DNA of 64,000 bases from Phocoena phocoena (Eukaryota; Chordata; Mammalia; Artiodactyla; Phocoenidae), in the NCBI RefSeq assembly GCF_963924675.1, contig NC_089223.1, positions 8,568,881 to 8,632,880 on the forward strand, given 5' to 3'. Below are positions 23,446 to 35,304 of the stretch, piece by piece. Within the stretch, counting starts at the first letter, position 1. Every line of letters starts with the position of its first letter. The notes below the pieces were generated by a model. The model was given only the letters and a program-made list of their open reading frames with translations, was not told where the DNA came from and searched no databases. Both the position numbers and the translations under genes were made by a program.

Positions 23446-24189
23446 AAGACATTCTCTTCCCACTCATCACTCTTGAAGGTCCACCCCTTACCCCCTAAAA
23501 TTTAATTCTCTGAAAGAAAAGCATCTGACTGGGAAAGAGCATTTTTTTGTAAAGAAGAGTTTTCCATCATCAGCTGAAGTCTTGTCAACTGTGGGAGGCA
23601 TCTTCCTGAACCTTGAGAGCCTTCCCTCTGTCAGAAGAATAACCTCAACTTAATAAAATAATCTAGGACACAGTTTCCATCTGCAAGTGTGACGTCAATT
23701 ACGAAAGTATATCTCAGTGTGATTGCAGTCAATTCTCATGAACTCTCCTCTACCAGTGAATTCTGCCAATACATTGATTCTATTTTAAAAAGTGAGGCTG
23801 TCCTTGTGGAAGAACCTCATTCCATCTCTCTCAGGTATTTGTTGCTTTGACCCTAAGCCTCATCTTTCTTTTTATCACAAATTCCTTAGAAAAACTCTTC
23901 CTCCCATTCCCATAGTGAATTAAAGGAATCATGCTTAAGACAGTGACAAGGAAATTTTGCTCTGAATTTAAAGCAGGAATACAGAAAAAATATGTGAACT
24001 CATTACTCTGGCTAACAGTGAAAATTAGTACCATGCAACGTGTTGCCTGTGTTGTCAGGCTTGGTCCTAAGTGAAATCATGAAGCTGATAAAATTTGTTT
24101 TATATGATCCACTCGCTCCTTTCTTAGCAGTTGCTACCTTGCGTTCTTCTTTTTTTTAAGATCAGAAGATTATCTTCTGAATTTTATTT
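23446..24189. other. Unique non-coding sequence
   Basis: No exon recognised. An 8-bp perfect inverted repeat, 'tcagaaga' (24162-24169) and 'tcttctga' (24173-24180), sits just before the L1 complex begins, beside a T-rich tract. Confidence 0.4.
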
Positions 24190-27100
24190 TATTTTTTACT
24201 CTCACATTTTTCATTGAAGTATAGTTGACTTACAATATTATATTAGTTTCAGGTGTGCAGCAATGATCTGATATTTTCATAGGTTACACACGATATAAAG
24301 ATATTGTAATATTAGTGACCACATTCTCTGTTTTGTACGTTACATCCCTGTGACATTTATCTGATAGCTGGTAATTTGTACCTCTTAATCTGCTTCATTA
24401 ATTTCACGCATCCCCATAACCTCCTCTCCTCTGGCAGCCGCTAGTTTGTTCTCTGTGTCTGTGAGTCTGTTTCTGTTTTGTTCGTTCATTTGTTTTGTTT
24501 TTTAGATTCATTCCACGTATAACTAAAAACATATGGTATTTGTCTTTCTCTGCCTGATATTTCACTTAGAATAATACCCTCTAGGCCCATCCATGTTGTC
24601 AAAAATGGCAAGATTTCTTTCTTTTAATGGCTGAGTAGTATTCCTTGTATATATATACATCTTCTTTATCATTCATCCATTGATGGACACTTAGGTTGGT
24701 TCTATATCTTGGCTATTGTAAATAATGCTTCAGTGAACATAGGGGTGCCTGTATCTTTTCAAATTAGTGTTTTAATTTTCATTGAATACATACCCCGTAG
24801 TGCAATTGCTGGATCACATTATAGCTCCATTTTTAATTTTTTGAAGAACTTCCATACTGGTTTTCATAGTCGTTGTACCAATTTACATGTTCCTTAACCG
24901 TACATGGCAGTTACTTTTTCTCTGTTATCTCATCAACACTTGTTATTTGTTGTCTTTTTTGATAATAGCCATTCTGACAGGTGATACCTCAACGAGGCGA
25001 TATCTTGTGGTTTTAATTTGCATCCCCCTCAATCATAGTGATATTGAGCATCTTTTCATGTGCCTGTTGGCCACCTGTATGTCCTCTGTGGAAAAATGCC
25101 TATTCAGGTCCTCTGCCCGCTTTTTAGTCAGATTGCTTGTTTTTTTGATATTAAGTTATATGAGTTCTTTACATATTTAGGATATTAATCCCTTATCAGA
25201 CATGTAATTTGCAAGTATCTTTGCTCATTCAGTAACTTCCCTTTTTGTTGATGATTTCCTTCACCGTGCAAAAGCTTTTGAGTTTGATGTAGTCCTATTT
25301 GTTTATTTTTGCTTTTTTTGCCCTTGCCTGAGGAGATAGATCCAAAGAATTTTGTTAAGATTGATGTCATGGGCAGTTTTAGAAAAATATTGCTAAAACT
25401 GCCCATGTTTTCTTCTAGGAGTTTTATGGTTTCAGGTCTTACATTTAAGTCTTTAATCTATTTTGAGTTTATTTTTGTACATGGTATGAGAAAATGGCCT
25501 AGTTTAATTCTCTTACATGTAGCTGTCCAGTTTTCCCAATACCACTTATTGAAGAAACTGTATTTTCCCCATTGTATATTCCTGCCTCCTTTGTCTTAGA
25601 TTAAGTGACTATATTTGCATGAGTTTATTTCCAGGCTCTCTATTTTTCCATTGATCTATATGTCTGTTTTTATGATAGTACCATACTCTTGATTACTATA
25701 GCTTTGTAGTATAGTTTGAAGAAAGGGAGCATGGTACATTCTGCTTTGTTCTACTTTCTCAAGATTGCTTTGACTGTTTGAGGTCTTTGTGGTTCTGCAC
25801 AAATTTTAGAGTTATTAGTTCTAATTCTGTGAAAAATACCACGGGTGTTTAGATAGGGATTATATTGAATCCGTAGATGGCTTTGGGTAGTATGTAAATT
25901 TTAACAATATTAATTCTTCCAGTTCATCAGCATGGTATTGGGTTGGCCAAAAAGTTTGTTCGGGTTTTTCCGCAATATATATTTCCATTTATTTGCATTG
26001 TCTTCAATTTCTTCCATCAATGTCTTACTTAGTTTTCAAAGTACAGTTCTTTCACCTTTTGCTTAATATTATTTCTAGGTACTTTATTCTTTTTGGTGTG
26101 TCTATAAATGGGATTTAAAAAATTTTTTCCTTCTGATAGTGCATTATTAGTGTATAGAAATGCAAAAAATTTCTGTGTATCAATTTTGTATTCTGCAAAT
26201 TTAATGCATTCATTTATTAGGTCTAATAATTTTTTTGGTGGAGTCTGTTTTTGTTGGATACTTTCTATATAAAGTATCATGTCATCTGTAAATAGTGACA
26301 GTTTTACCTCTTCCTTTCCAATCTGGATGCTTTTATTTATTTATTTTTGTCTGATTGCTGTGGCTAGGACTACCAGTACTATAATGAATAAAAGTGACAA
26401 GAGTGGTCATCCTTGTTTTGTTCCTGATCTTAGAGGAAAAGCTTTCAGCTTTTCACATTGAGTATGATGTTAGTTGTGAGTCTGTCATAAATGGCCTTTA
26501 TTATGATGAGGTATGTTCCTTTCATACCCACTTTGTTGATAGTTTTTTTTATCATGAATGGATGTTGAATTTTTCAAATGCTTTTTCTACATTTATTAAG
26601 ATGATCGTGTGATTTTTATCCTTTGTTTTATTAATTTGGTGTATCACATTGATTGATTGGCAGATACTGAATCAATTTTGCATTTTTCAAATAAATCCCA
26701 CTGATCATGATGTATGGTCCTTTCAGTGTATTGTCGAGTTAGGTTTGCTAACATTTTGTTGAGAATATTTGTGTCTATGTTCATCATGGATGTTGGCCTG
26801 TAATTTTCTTTTTTGTGGTGTCTTTATCTGATTTTTGTATCAGGGTGATGTTGACCTTGTAGGATGAATTAGGTATGTTCCTTTCTCTTCAACTTTTGGA
26901 ATAGTTTGAGGAGGATAGGTATTAAATCTTCTTTAAATGTTTCATAGGATTTCACTTCTGAGGCCATCTGATTCTGGGTTTTGGTATAATGGAATTTTTC
27001 ATATTAATAGTAATTTGTCTGTTCCTATTTTTTATTTCTCTCTGATTCAGGCTTAGAAGATTGGATATTTCTAGAATGTATCCATTTCTTCTAGATTGTC

Positions 27101-27414
27101 CAGTTTGTTGGCATATAATTGTTTGTAGTATCCTCTTAAGATTGTTTGTATTTCTGTTCATATAGCTTGTAACTTCTCTTTTATTTCTAATTTTATTTCA
27201 GCCTTTCCTTTCTTTTCTTGATGAATTGGGTAAAAGTTTGTCAATTTTGTTTGTCTTTTCAAAGAACCAGCTCTTAGTTTCATTGACCTTTTCTATATTT
27301 TTAGTCTATTTCATTTATTTCCACTCTGATCTTTATTATGTCATTCATTCTACTAACTTTGTTCTTCTTTTTCTAATTTCTTTAGGTATAAAGTTAGATG
27401 GTTTTCTTGTTTCT
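24190..27414 (-). mobile_element. Host L1 of the nested complex, 3' segment (3'UTR and ORF2)
   Basis: In reverse orientation it runs from an L1 3'UTR ('cattgaagtatagttgactt', 24214 on) into ORF2. Diagnostic ORF2 text includes 'gctgagtagtattcctt', 'ccattgatggacactta' and the reverse complement of the FADD region near 26270-26300. Stops and shifts break every frame; the longest remains are the minus frames at 25185-25406 and 26029-26280. It is the oldest layer of the complex and holds a mariner stub and a CHR SINE. Confidence 0.92.
25938..25974. mobile_element. Mariner end fragment
   Basis: The motif 'ttgggttggccaaaaagttt' followed by 'gttcgggtttttccgcaa' is one terminus of the cetartiodactyl mariner/MITE family. 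It is bordered by TA on both sides inside L1 ORF2. Only one end is present, so it is either an internally deleted insertion or a solo-end remnant. Confidence 0.8.
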
Positions 27415-27781
27415 TTTATTTTATAAATTTATTTATTTTATTTAATTTTTTAATTTTTGGCTGTGTTGGATCTTCATTGCTGTGCATGGGCTTTCTCTAG
27501 TTGCAGTGAGTGGGGGCTACTGTTCGTCGCAATGCGCAGGCTTCTCATCATGGCGGCTTCTCTTGTTGCAGAGCACAGGCTCTAGGCATGCGGGCTTCAG
27601 TAGTTGTGTCATGCAGGCTCAGTAGTTGTGGCTTGCAGGTGCTAGAGCGCAGGCTCAGTAGTTGTGGTGGATGGGTTTAGTTGCTCTGTGGCATGTGGGA
27701 TCTTCCCAGCCCAGGGCTCAAACCCATGTCCTCTGCATTGGCAGGCGGATTATTAACGACTGCGCCACCAGGGAAGTCCTC
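27415..27781 (-). mobile_element. CHR-type SINE, long form, inserted in L1
   Basis: In reverse orientation it starts with a T-rich tail, shows 'gttggatcttcattgctgtg', repeated 'agtagttgtg' modules and 'tgtcctctgcattggcaggc', and ends 'gcgccaccagggaagtcc'. The 13-bp TSD 'ttttcttgtttct' is exact at 27402-27414 and 27782-27794. The flanking L1 reads through when the SINE and one TSD copy are removed. Confidence 0.95.
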
Positions 27782-28392
27782 TTTTCTTGTTTCTAGGGGT
27801 AGGCCGTATCATTATGAATTTCTCTCTTAGAATTGCTTTTGCTGCATCCCATAAATTTTGTAAATTTGCATTTCTATTTTCTTTTGTCTCAAGGTATTTT
27901 TTTGGGATTACTCTTTGACTTCTTTATTGACCCACTGAATTTTTAGTAACATATTGTTTAGCCTCCACTAAACAAAAAGCGTCTGTGTTTGTATTTTTTG
28001 CAGTTTTTTTCTTGTAGTTCATCTCTAGTCATAGTGCTGTAGTCAGAAAAGATGCCTGATATAATTTCAATTTTCTTGAATTTACTGAGACTTGTTTTGT
28101 GGCCTAGCATGTGATCTATCCTGGAAAATGTTCAATGTGCACTCGAATATGTATTCTGCTCCTTTTGGATGGAATGTTTTATCTATATCTATCTATCTTT
28201 TTATATATATCTTATGTCCATTTGGTCTAATGTGTCATTTAAATTCAATGTTTCCTTATTGATTATCTGTCTGGATGAACTGTCGATTGATGTAGTGGGG
28301 CGTTAAAGTCTCCTATAATTATTGTGTTACTGTAAGTTTCTACCTTTATGTCTATTAATATTTGCTTTATGTATTTAGGTGCTCCTGTGTGA

Positions 28393-28447
<55 letters not shown>

Positions 28448-28746
28448 CACACAGACACATACAAACACATACGTACACACAATTGTTACATCCTCTTCTT
28501 AAACTGACTCCTTTTTCATTATGTAATGCTCTTCTTTGTATTTTGTTATAGTCTTTGATTTAAAGTCTGTTTGTCAGAAATAAGTATTGCTACCCCAGTG
28601 TTCCTTTGATTGCCATATGCATGGAATATCTTTTTCCAACCCCTCACTTTTAGTCTGTGTGTGTCCTTAGCTCTTAAGTGAATCTCTTATAGGCAGCATG
28701 TGGATGGGTCTTGGTTTTTTATCTATTCAGCCACCCTATGTCTTTT
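27782..28746 (-). mobile_element. Host L1 of the nested complex, ORF2 endonuclease-side segment
   Basis: It continues the older L1 after the SINE. The reverse complement contains 'IIIGDFNAPL'-type endonuclease text near 28310. A long TA microsatellite has grown inside it at 28395-28443. It ends at the TSD of the younger full-length L1. Confidence 0.88.
28395..28443. repeat. (TA)n microsatellite inside L1
   Basis: About 24 uninterrupted TA units. They replace a short AT-rich point in the endonuclease coding region of the host L1. Confidence 0.95.
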
Positions 28747-28759
28747 TTTTTTTTTTTTT

Positions 28760-28788
28760 GTATCCTGTGTTTTCATTTCATTCAACAG
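28760..28788 (-). other. Probable 3' transduction of the full-length L1
   Basis: On the minus strand the L1 3' end is followed by an A-rich first tail (28789-28818). Next come about 29 non-L1 bases ('ctgttgaatgaaatgaaaac' and on), then a second pure poly(A) tail, then the TSD. This layout is the signature of read-through past the L1's own polyadenylation signal at its source locus. Confidence 0.68.
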
Positions 28789-29171
28789 TTATTTATTTAT
28801 TTTTACTTTTTCTTTTTAACATCTTTATTGGAGTATAATTGCTTTACAATGGTGGGTTAGTTTTTGCTTTATAACAAAGTGAATCAGCTATACGCATACA
28901 TATATCTCCATATACCCTCCCTCTTGTGTCTCCCTCCGACCCTCCCTATCCAACCCCTCTAGGTGGACAAAAAGCACTGAGCTGATCTCCCTGTGCTATG
29001 CAGCTGCTTCCCACTAACTATCTATTTTCCATTTGGTAGTGTATATATGTCAATGCCACTCTCGCACTTCGTCCCAGCTTACACTTTCCCCTCTCCAATT
29101 CCTCAAGTCCATTCTCTACATCTGTGTCTTTATTCCTGCTCTGCCCCTAGGTACTTCAGAACCATTCTTCT

Positions 29172-32100
29172 TTAGATTCCATATATATGTGTTAGCATAC
29201 TGTATTTGTTTTCTTCTTTCTGACTTACCTCACTCTGTATGGCAGAAACTAGGTCCATCCACCTCACTACAAATAACTCAATTTCGTTTCTTTTTATGGC
29301 TGAGTAATATTCCATTGTATACATGTACCACATCTTTATCCATTCATCTGTCAATGGACACTTAGGTTGCTTCCATGTCCTGTCTATTGTAAATAGTACT
29401 GCAATGAACATTGTGGTACAGCTCCCTTTTTGAATTATGGTTTTCTCATAGTATATGCCCAGTAGTGGGATCGCTGGGTCGTATGCTAGTTCTATTTTTA
29501 GTTTTTTAAGGAACCTCCATACTGTTCTCCATAGTGGCTGTATCCATTTACATTTCCACCAACAGTGCAAGAGGGCTCCCTTTTCTCCACACCCTCTCCA
29601 GAATTTATTGTTTCTAGATTTTGTGATGATGGCCATTCTGACCGGTGTGAGATGATATCTCATTGTAGTTTTGATTTGCATTTCTCTAATGATTAGTGAT
29701 GTTGAGCATCCTTTCTTGTGTTTGTTGGCAATATGTATATCTTCTTTGGAGAAATGTCTACTTAGGTCTTCTGCCCATTTTTGATTTGGGTTGTTTGTTT
29801 TTTTGATATTGAACTGCATTTGTTGTTTGTATATTTTGGAAATTAATCCTTTGTCAGTTGCTTCCTTTGTAAATATTTTCTCCCACTCTGAGGGTTGTCT
29901 TTCGGTCTTGTTTATGTTTTCCTATGTTGTGCAAAAGCTTCTAAGTTTTATAAGGTCACATTTGTTTATTTTTGGTTTTATTTCCATTTCTCTAGGAGGT
30001 GGGTCAAAAAAGATCTTGCTGTGACTTATGTCATAGGGTATTCTGCCTATATTTTCCTCTAAGAGTTTTATAGTGTCTGGCCTTACATTTAGGTCTTTAA
30101 TCCATTTTGAGTTTATTTTTGGGTATGGTGTCAGGGAGTGTTCTATTTTCAGTCTTTTAAATGTAGCTGTCCAGTTTTCCCAGCACCACTTATTGAAGAG
30201 GCTGTCTTTTCTCCATTGTATATTCTTGCCTTCTTTATCAAAAATAAGGAGACTATATATGCGTGGGTTTATCTCTGGGTTTTCCATCCTGTTCCATTGA
30301 TCTATATTTCTGTTTTTGTGCCAGTACCATCCTGTTTTTATTACTGTAGCTTTGTAATAAAGTATGAAGTCTCGGAGCCTGATTCTCCAGCTCCGATTTT
30401 CTTTCTCAAGATGGCTTTGGCTATTCAGGGTCTTTTGTGTTTCCATACAAATTGTGAAAATTTTTTGCTCTAATTATGTGAAAAATTCCACTGGTAGTTT
30501 GATAGGGATTTCATAGAATCTGTAGATTGCTTTGGGTAGTATAGTCGTTTTCACAATGTTGATTCTTCCAGTTCAAGAACATCGTCTTTCTCTCCATCTG
30601 TTTATGTCATCTTTGATTTCTTTCATCAGTGTCTTACAGTTTTCTGATTACAGGTCTTTTACCTCCCTAGGTAGGTTTATTCCTAGGTATTATATGCTTT
30701 TTGTTGCAATGGTAAATGGGAGTGTGTCCTTAATTTCTCTTTCATATTTTTTATCATTAGTGTATAGGAATGCAAGAGATTTCTGTATTAATTTTGTATC
30801 CTGCTACTTTACCAAATTCATTGATTAGCTCGAGTAGTTTTCTGGTAGCATCATTAGGATTCTCTCTATATAGTATCATGTCATCTGCAAACAGTGACAG
30901 CTTTACTTCTTCTTTTCCAATTTGGATTCCTTTTATTTCTTTTTCTTCTCTGATTGCTGTGGCTAAAACATCCAAAACTATGTTGAATACTAGTGGTGAG
31001 AGTGGGCAACCTTGTCTTGTTCCTGATCTTAGTGGAGAAGGTTTCAGTTTTTCACCATTGAGAATGATGTTGTCTGTGGGTTTGTCATATATGGCCTTTA
31101 TTATGTTGAGGTAAGTTCCCTCTATGCCTATTTTCTGGAGGGTTTTTATCATAAATCAGTGACAAATTTTGCTGAAAGCTTTTTCTGGAGAGGGCAAACA
31201 GCCGAAGCAAGAAAAACTACAATCCTGCAGCCTGTGGAACAAAAACCACGTTCACAGAAAGATAGACAGGATAAAAAGGCAGAGTGCTATATACCAGATG
31301 AAGAAAGACAGTCTCTTCAGTAAGTGGTGCTGGGAAAACTGGACAGCTACCTGTAAAAGAATGAAAATAGAACACTCATTAAAACCATACACAAAAATAA
31401 ACTCAAAATGAATTAGAGAATTAAATGTAAGATCATGCACTATAAAACTCTTAGAGGAAAACATAGGAAGAACACCCTTTGACATAAATCACAGGAAGAT
31501 CTTTTTTGATCCACCCCCTAGAGTATCAGAAATAGAAAGAAAAATAAACAAATGGGACCTAATGAAACTTAAAAGCTTTTGCACAGCAAAGGAAACCATA
31601 AACAAGATGGAAAGACAACCCTCAGAATGGGAGAAAATATTTGCAAATAAATCATCGGACAAAGGATTAATCTCCAAAATATATAAACAGCTCATGCAAC
31701 TCAATATTAAAAAAACAAACAACACAATCCAAAAATGGCAGAAGACCTAAATAGACATTTCTCCAAAGAAGATATACAGATTGCCAACAAAAGTATGAAA
31801 AGCTGCTCAACATCAGTAATTATTAGAGAAATGCAAATCAAAACTACAATGACGTATCACCTCACACCAGTTAGAATGGGTATCATCCCGAAATCTACGA
31901 ACAACAAATGCTGGAGAGGGTGTGGAGAAAAGGGAACACTCTTGCACTGTTGGTGGGAATGTTAACTGATACAGCCACTATGGAGAACAGTATGGAGGTT
32001 CCTTAAAGGACTAAAAATAGAATTACCATATGACCAAGCAATCCCACTACTGGGCATATATCCAGAGAAAACCATAATTCAAAAAGACACATGCACCCCA

Positions 32101-34290
32101 ATGTTCATGGCAGCACTATTTACAATAGTCAGGTCATGGAAGCAAACTAAATGCCCATCAACAGATGAATGGATAAAGAAGTTGTGGTACATATATACAA
32201 TGGAATATTACTCAGCCATAAATAGGAAGGAAATTGGGTCATTTGCAGAGATGTGGATGCATCTAGAGACTATCATACAGAGTGAAGTAAGTCAGAAAGA
32301 GAAAAACAAATATTGTATATTAACACATAAATGTGGGACCAAGAAAATGGAGTAGATGAACTGGTTTGCAGAGCAAAAATTGAGGCACAGATGTAGAGAA
32401 CAAACATATGGACACAAAGGGAGGAAAGCCAGGGGGGGTGGTTGTGTGATGAATTGGGCGATTGGGATTGACATGCGTACACTGATGTGTATAAAATGGA
32501 TGACTAATAAGAAAATAAATAAACATTAAGAAAAAGAATGCTTTTTCTGCATCTATTGAGGTGATCATATGATTTTTCTCCTTCAATTTGTTAATATGGC
32601 TTATCACATTGATCGATTTGCATATATTCAAGAATCCTTGCATTCCTGGGATAAACCCCACTTGATCATGGTGTATGATCCTTTTAATGTACTGTTGAAT
32701 TCTGTTTGCTAGTATTTTGTTGAAGATTTTTGCATCTATGTTCATCAGTGATATTGGCCTGTAGTTTTCTTTCTTTGTGACATCTTTGTCTGGTTTTGGT
32801 ATCAGGGTGATGGTGGCTTCGTCAAATGAGTTTGGGAGTGTTCCTCTCTTTGTTATATTTTGGAAGAGTTTGAGAAGGATACGTGTTAGCTCTTCTCTCA
32901 TGTTTTATAGAATTCGCCTGTGAAGCCATCTAGTCCTGGGCTTTTGTTTGTTGGAAGATTTTTAATCACAGTTTCATTTTCATTGTTTGTGATTGGTCTG
33001 TTTATATTTTCTATTTCTTCCTGGTTCAGTCTCAGAAGGTTGTGCTTTTCTAAGAATTCGTCCATTTCTTTCAGGTTTTCCATTTTATTGGCCTCTAGTT
33101 ACCTGTAGTAATCTCCATGATCCTTTGTATTTCTGTAGTGTCAATTGTTACTTCTCCTTTTCCATTTCTAATTCTATTGATTTGAGTGTTCTCTGATTTT
33201 TTCTTGATGAGTCTAATGGTTTATCAATTTTGTTTATCTTCTCAAAGAAGCAGCTTTTAGTTTTATTGATCTTTGACATTGTTTCCTTCATTTCTTTTAA
33301 ATTTATTTCTGATCTGATCTTTATGATTTCTTTCCTTCTGCTAACTTTGGGGGCTTTTTGTTGTTATTTCTCTAATTGTTTTAGGTGTAAGGTTAGGTTG
33401 TTTATTTCAGATGTTTCTTGTTTCTTGAGATAGGATTGTATTGCTATAAACTTCCCTATTAGAACTGTTTTTGCTGCATCCCATAGGTTTTGGGCTGTCA
33501 TGTATTCATTGTCATTTGTTTCTAGGTATTTTTTAATTTCCTCTTTTATTTCTTCAATGATCACTTCGTTATTTAGCAGTGTATTGTTTAGCCTTCATGT
33601 GTTTGTATTTTTTACAGATTTTTTTCCTGTAATTGATATCTAGTCTCATAGTGTTGTGGTAGGAAAAGATACTTGATACGATGTTAATTTTCTTAAATTT
33701 ACCCAGGATTCATTTGTGACCCAAGATATGATCTAGCCTGGAGAATGTTCCATGAGCACTTGAGCGGAAAGTTTATTCTGTTGTTTTTGGATGGAATGTC
33801 CTATAAATATCAATTAAGTCCATCTTGTTTAATGTATCATTTAAAGCTTTGTTTCCTTATTTATTTTCATTTTGGATGATCTCTCCATTGGTGAAAGTGG
33901 GGTGTTAAAGTCCCCTACTATGATTGTGTTACTGTCGATTTCCTCTTATGGCTGTTAGCATTTGCTTTATGTATTGAGGTGCTCCTGTGTTGGGTGCATA
34001 AATATTTATCATTGTTATATCTGCTTCTTGGATTGATCCTTTGATCATTATGTAGTGTCCTTGTCTCTTGTAGTGTCTTTGTCTCTTGTAATAGTGTTTA
34101 TTTTAATGTCTATTTTGTCTGATATGAGAATTGCTAGTCCAGCTTTCTTTTGATTTCCATTTGCATGGAATATCTTTTTCCATCCCCTCACTTTGAGTCT
34201 TTATGTGTCCCTAGGTCTGAAGTGGGTCTCTTGTAGTCAGCATATATATGGGTTTTGTTTTTGTATACATTCCGCCAGTCTATGTCTTTT
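29172..34290 (-). pseudogene. L1 ORF2 relic (endonuclease / reverse transcriptase)
   Basis: In the family, ORF2p nicks target DNA with an APE-type endonuclease and copies L1 RNA with its reverse transcriptase. Here the frame survives only in pieces. An endonuclease-side segment lies at about 33900-34170. Pre-RT text lies at 32898-33083 ('[14 protein letters not shown]'). The first RT half is at about 32540-32901 ('[19 protein letters not shown]', '[13 protein letters not shown]'), and the second RT half at 30757-31152 carries 'LFADDMILY', the catalytic Asp pair. C-terminal segments are at 29922-30446 and 29172-29819 (the last containing '[15 protein letters not shown]' and ending HIYGI). Frameshifts separate the pieces, and a plus-strand L1 splits the RT domain at 'DAEKAF'. 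Some strings come from frames broken by stops. Non-functional. Confidence 0.9.
31188..32539 (+). mobile_element. Internally deleted LINE-1 inserted in the RT domain of another L1
   Basis: The first about 110 bases are the L1 5'UTR/ORF1-start region ('caatcctgcagcctgtggaa', 'ctatataccagatgaag'). At about 31300 the sequence jumps directly to late ORF2 ('agtggtgctgggaaaactgg', frames at 31169-31411, 31562-31965 and 32101-32355), then 3'UTR and an A-rich tail. One TSD, 'gctttttctg' (31178-31187 and 32540-32549), encloses both parts, so they arrived together. About 3.7 kb is missing compared with the surrounding full-length L1. Non-functional. Confidence 0.88.
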
Positions 34291-34411
34291 GCATGGAACA
34301 TTTAATCCATTTACATTTAAGGTAGTTTCCGATATGTATGTTTCTATTACCATTTTCTTAATTATTCTGGGTTTTTTATTGTAGGTCTTTTCCTTCTCTT
34401 GTGTTTCCTGC

Positions 34412-35276
34412 CTAGAAAATTTCCTTTAGCATTTGTTGTAAAGTTGGTTTGGTGGTGCTGACTTGTCTTAACTTTTGCTTATCTGTAAAGGTTTTGATTT
34501 TTCCATTGAATCTGAATGAGATCCTTGCTGGGTAGAGTAATCTTGGTTGTAGGTTTTTCCCTTTCATCACTTTAAATATGTCCTCCCACTCCCTTCTCGC
34601 TTGCAGACTTCCTGCTGAAAGATCATCTGTTAACCTTATGGGGATTCCCTTGTATGTTATTTGTTGGTTTTCCCTTGCTGCTTTTAATATTTTTTTCTTT
34701 GTATTTAATTTTTGATAGTTTGATTAATAAGTGTCTTTGTGTGTTTCTCCTTGGATTTATCCCGTTTGAGACTCTCAGCGCTTTCTGGACTTGATTGAAT
34801 ATGGGCTTTCCCATATTAAGGAAGTTTTCAACTATAATCTCTTCAAATATTTTCTCAGTCCCTTTCTGTTTCCCTTCTTCTTCTGGGACCCCTATAATTT
34901 GAATGTTGATGCATTTAATGTTGTCCCAGACGTCTCTGAGAGTGTCCTCACTTCTTTTCATTCTTTTTTCTTTATTCTGCTTTGCAGTAGTTATTTCCAT
35001 TATTTTATCTTCTAGGTCACTTGTCTGTTCCTCTGCCTCAGTTTTTCTGCTATGGATTCCTTCTAGAGAATTTTTAATTTCATTTATTGTGTTGTGTATC
35101 ATTGTTTGTTTGCTTTTTAGTTCTAGGTCCTTGTTAAATGTTTCTTTTATTTTCTCCATTCTATTTCCAAGATTTTGGCTCATCTTTACTGTCATTACTC
35201 TGAATTATTTTTCAGGTAGCCTGCCTGTTTCCTCTTCATTTGTTTGGTCTGGTGGGTTTTTACCTTGCTCCTTCAT
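34412..35276 (-). pseudogene. L1 ORF1 relic (RNA-binding chaperone)
   Basis: ORF1p normally trimerises through a coiled coil and coats L1 RNA. The likely start ATG (complement of 35274-35276) is followed by an in-frame TAA at codon 24 ('cctgaaaaataattcaga' on the minus strand). The frame is then open from 35195 to 34623 as a Glu/Lys-rich coiled coil and RRM-side segment ('GVPEEEGKQKGTEKIFEEI'). An A7 run (complement of 34690-34696) shifts the frame, and the C-terminal domain continues in another frame to a stop at 34414-34412. Start and shift positions are my reading against the family pattern. Confidence 0.85.
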
Positions 35277-35304
35277 ATACTCTGCATCTCTCTGTCTTCT
35301 CATT

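Noticed and set aside
31188..31320. Spliced-and-reinserted L1 (splicing as the cause of the deletion)
   Set aside because: Not accepted as the explanation, because I see no clear GT donor at the left side of the join. Left open in the findings as an alternative.
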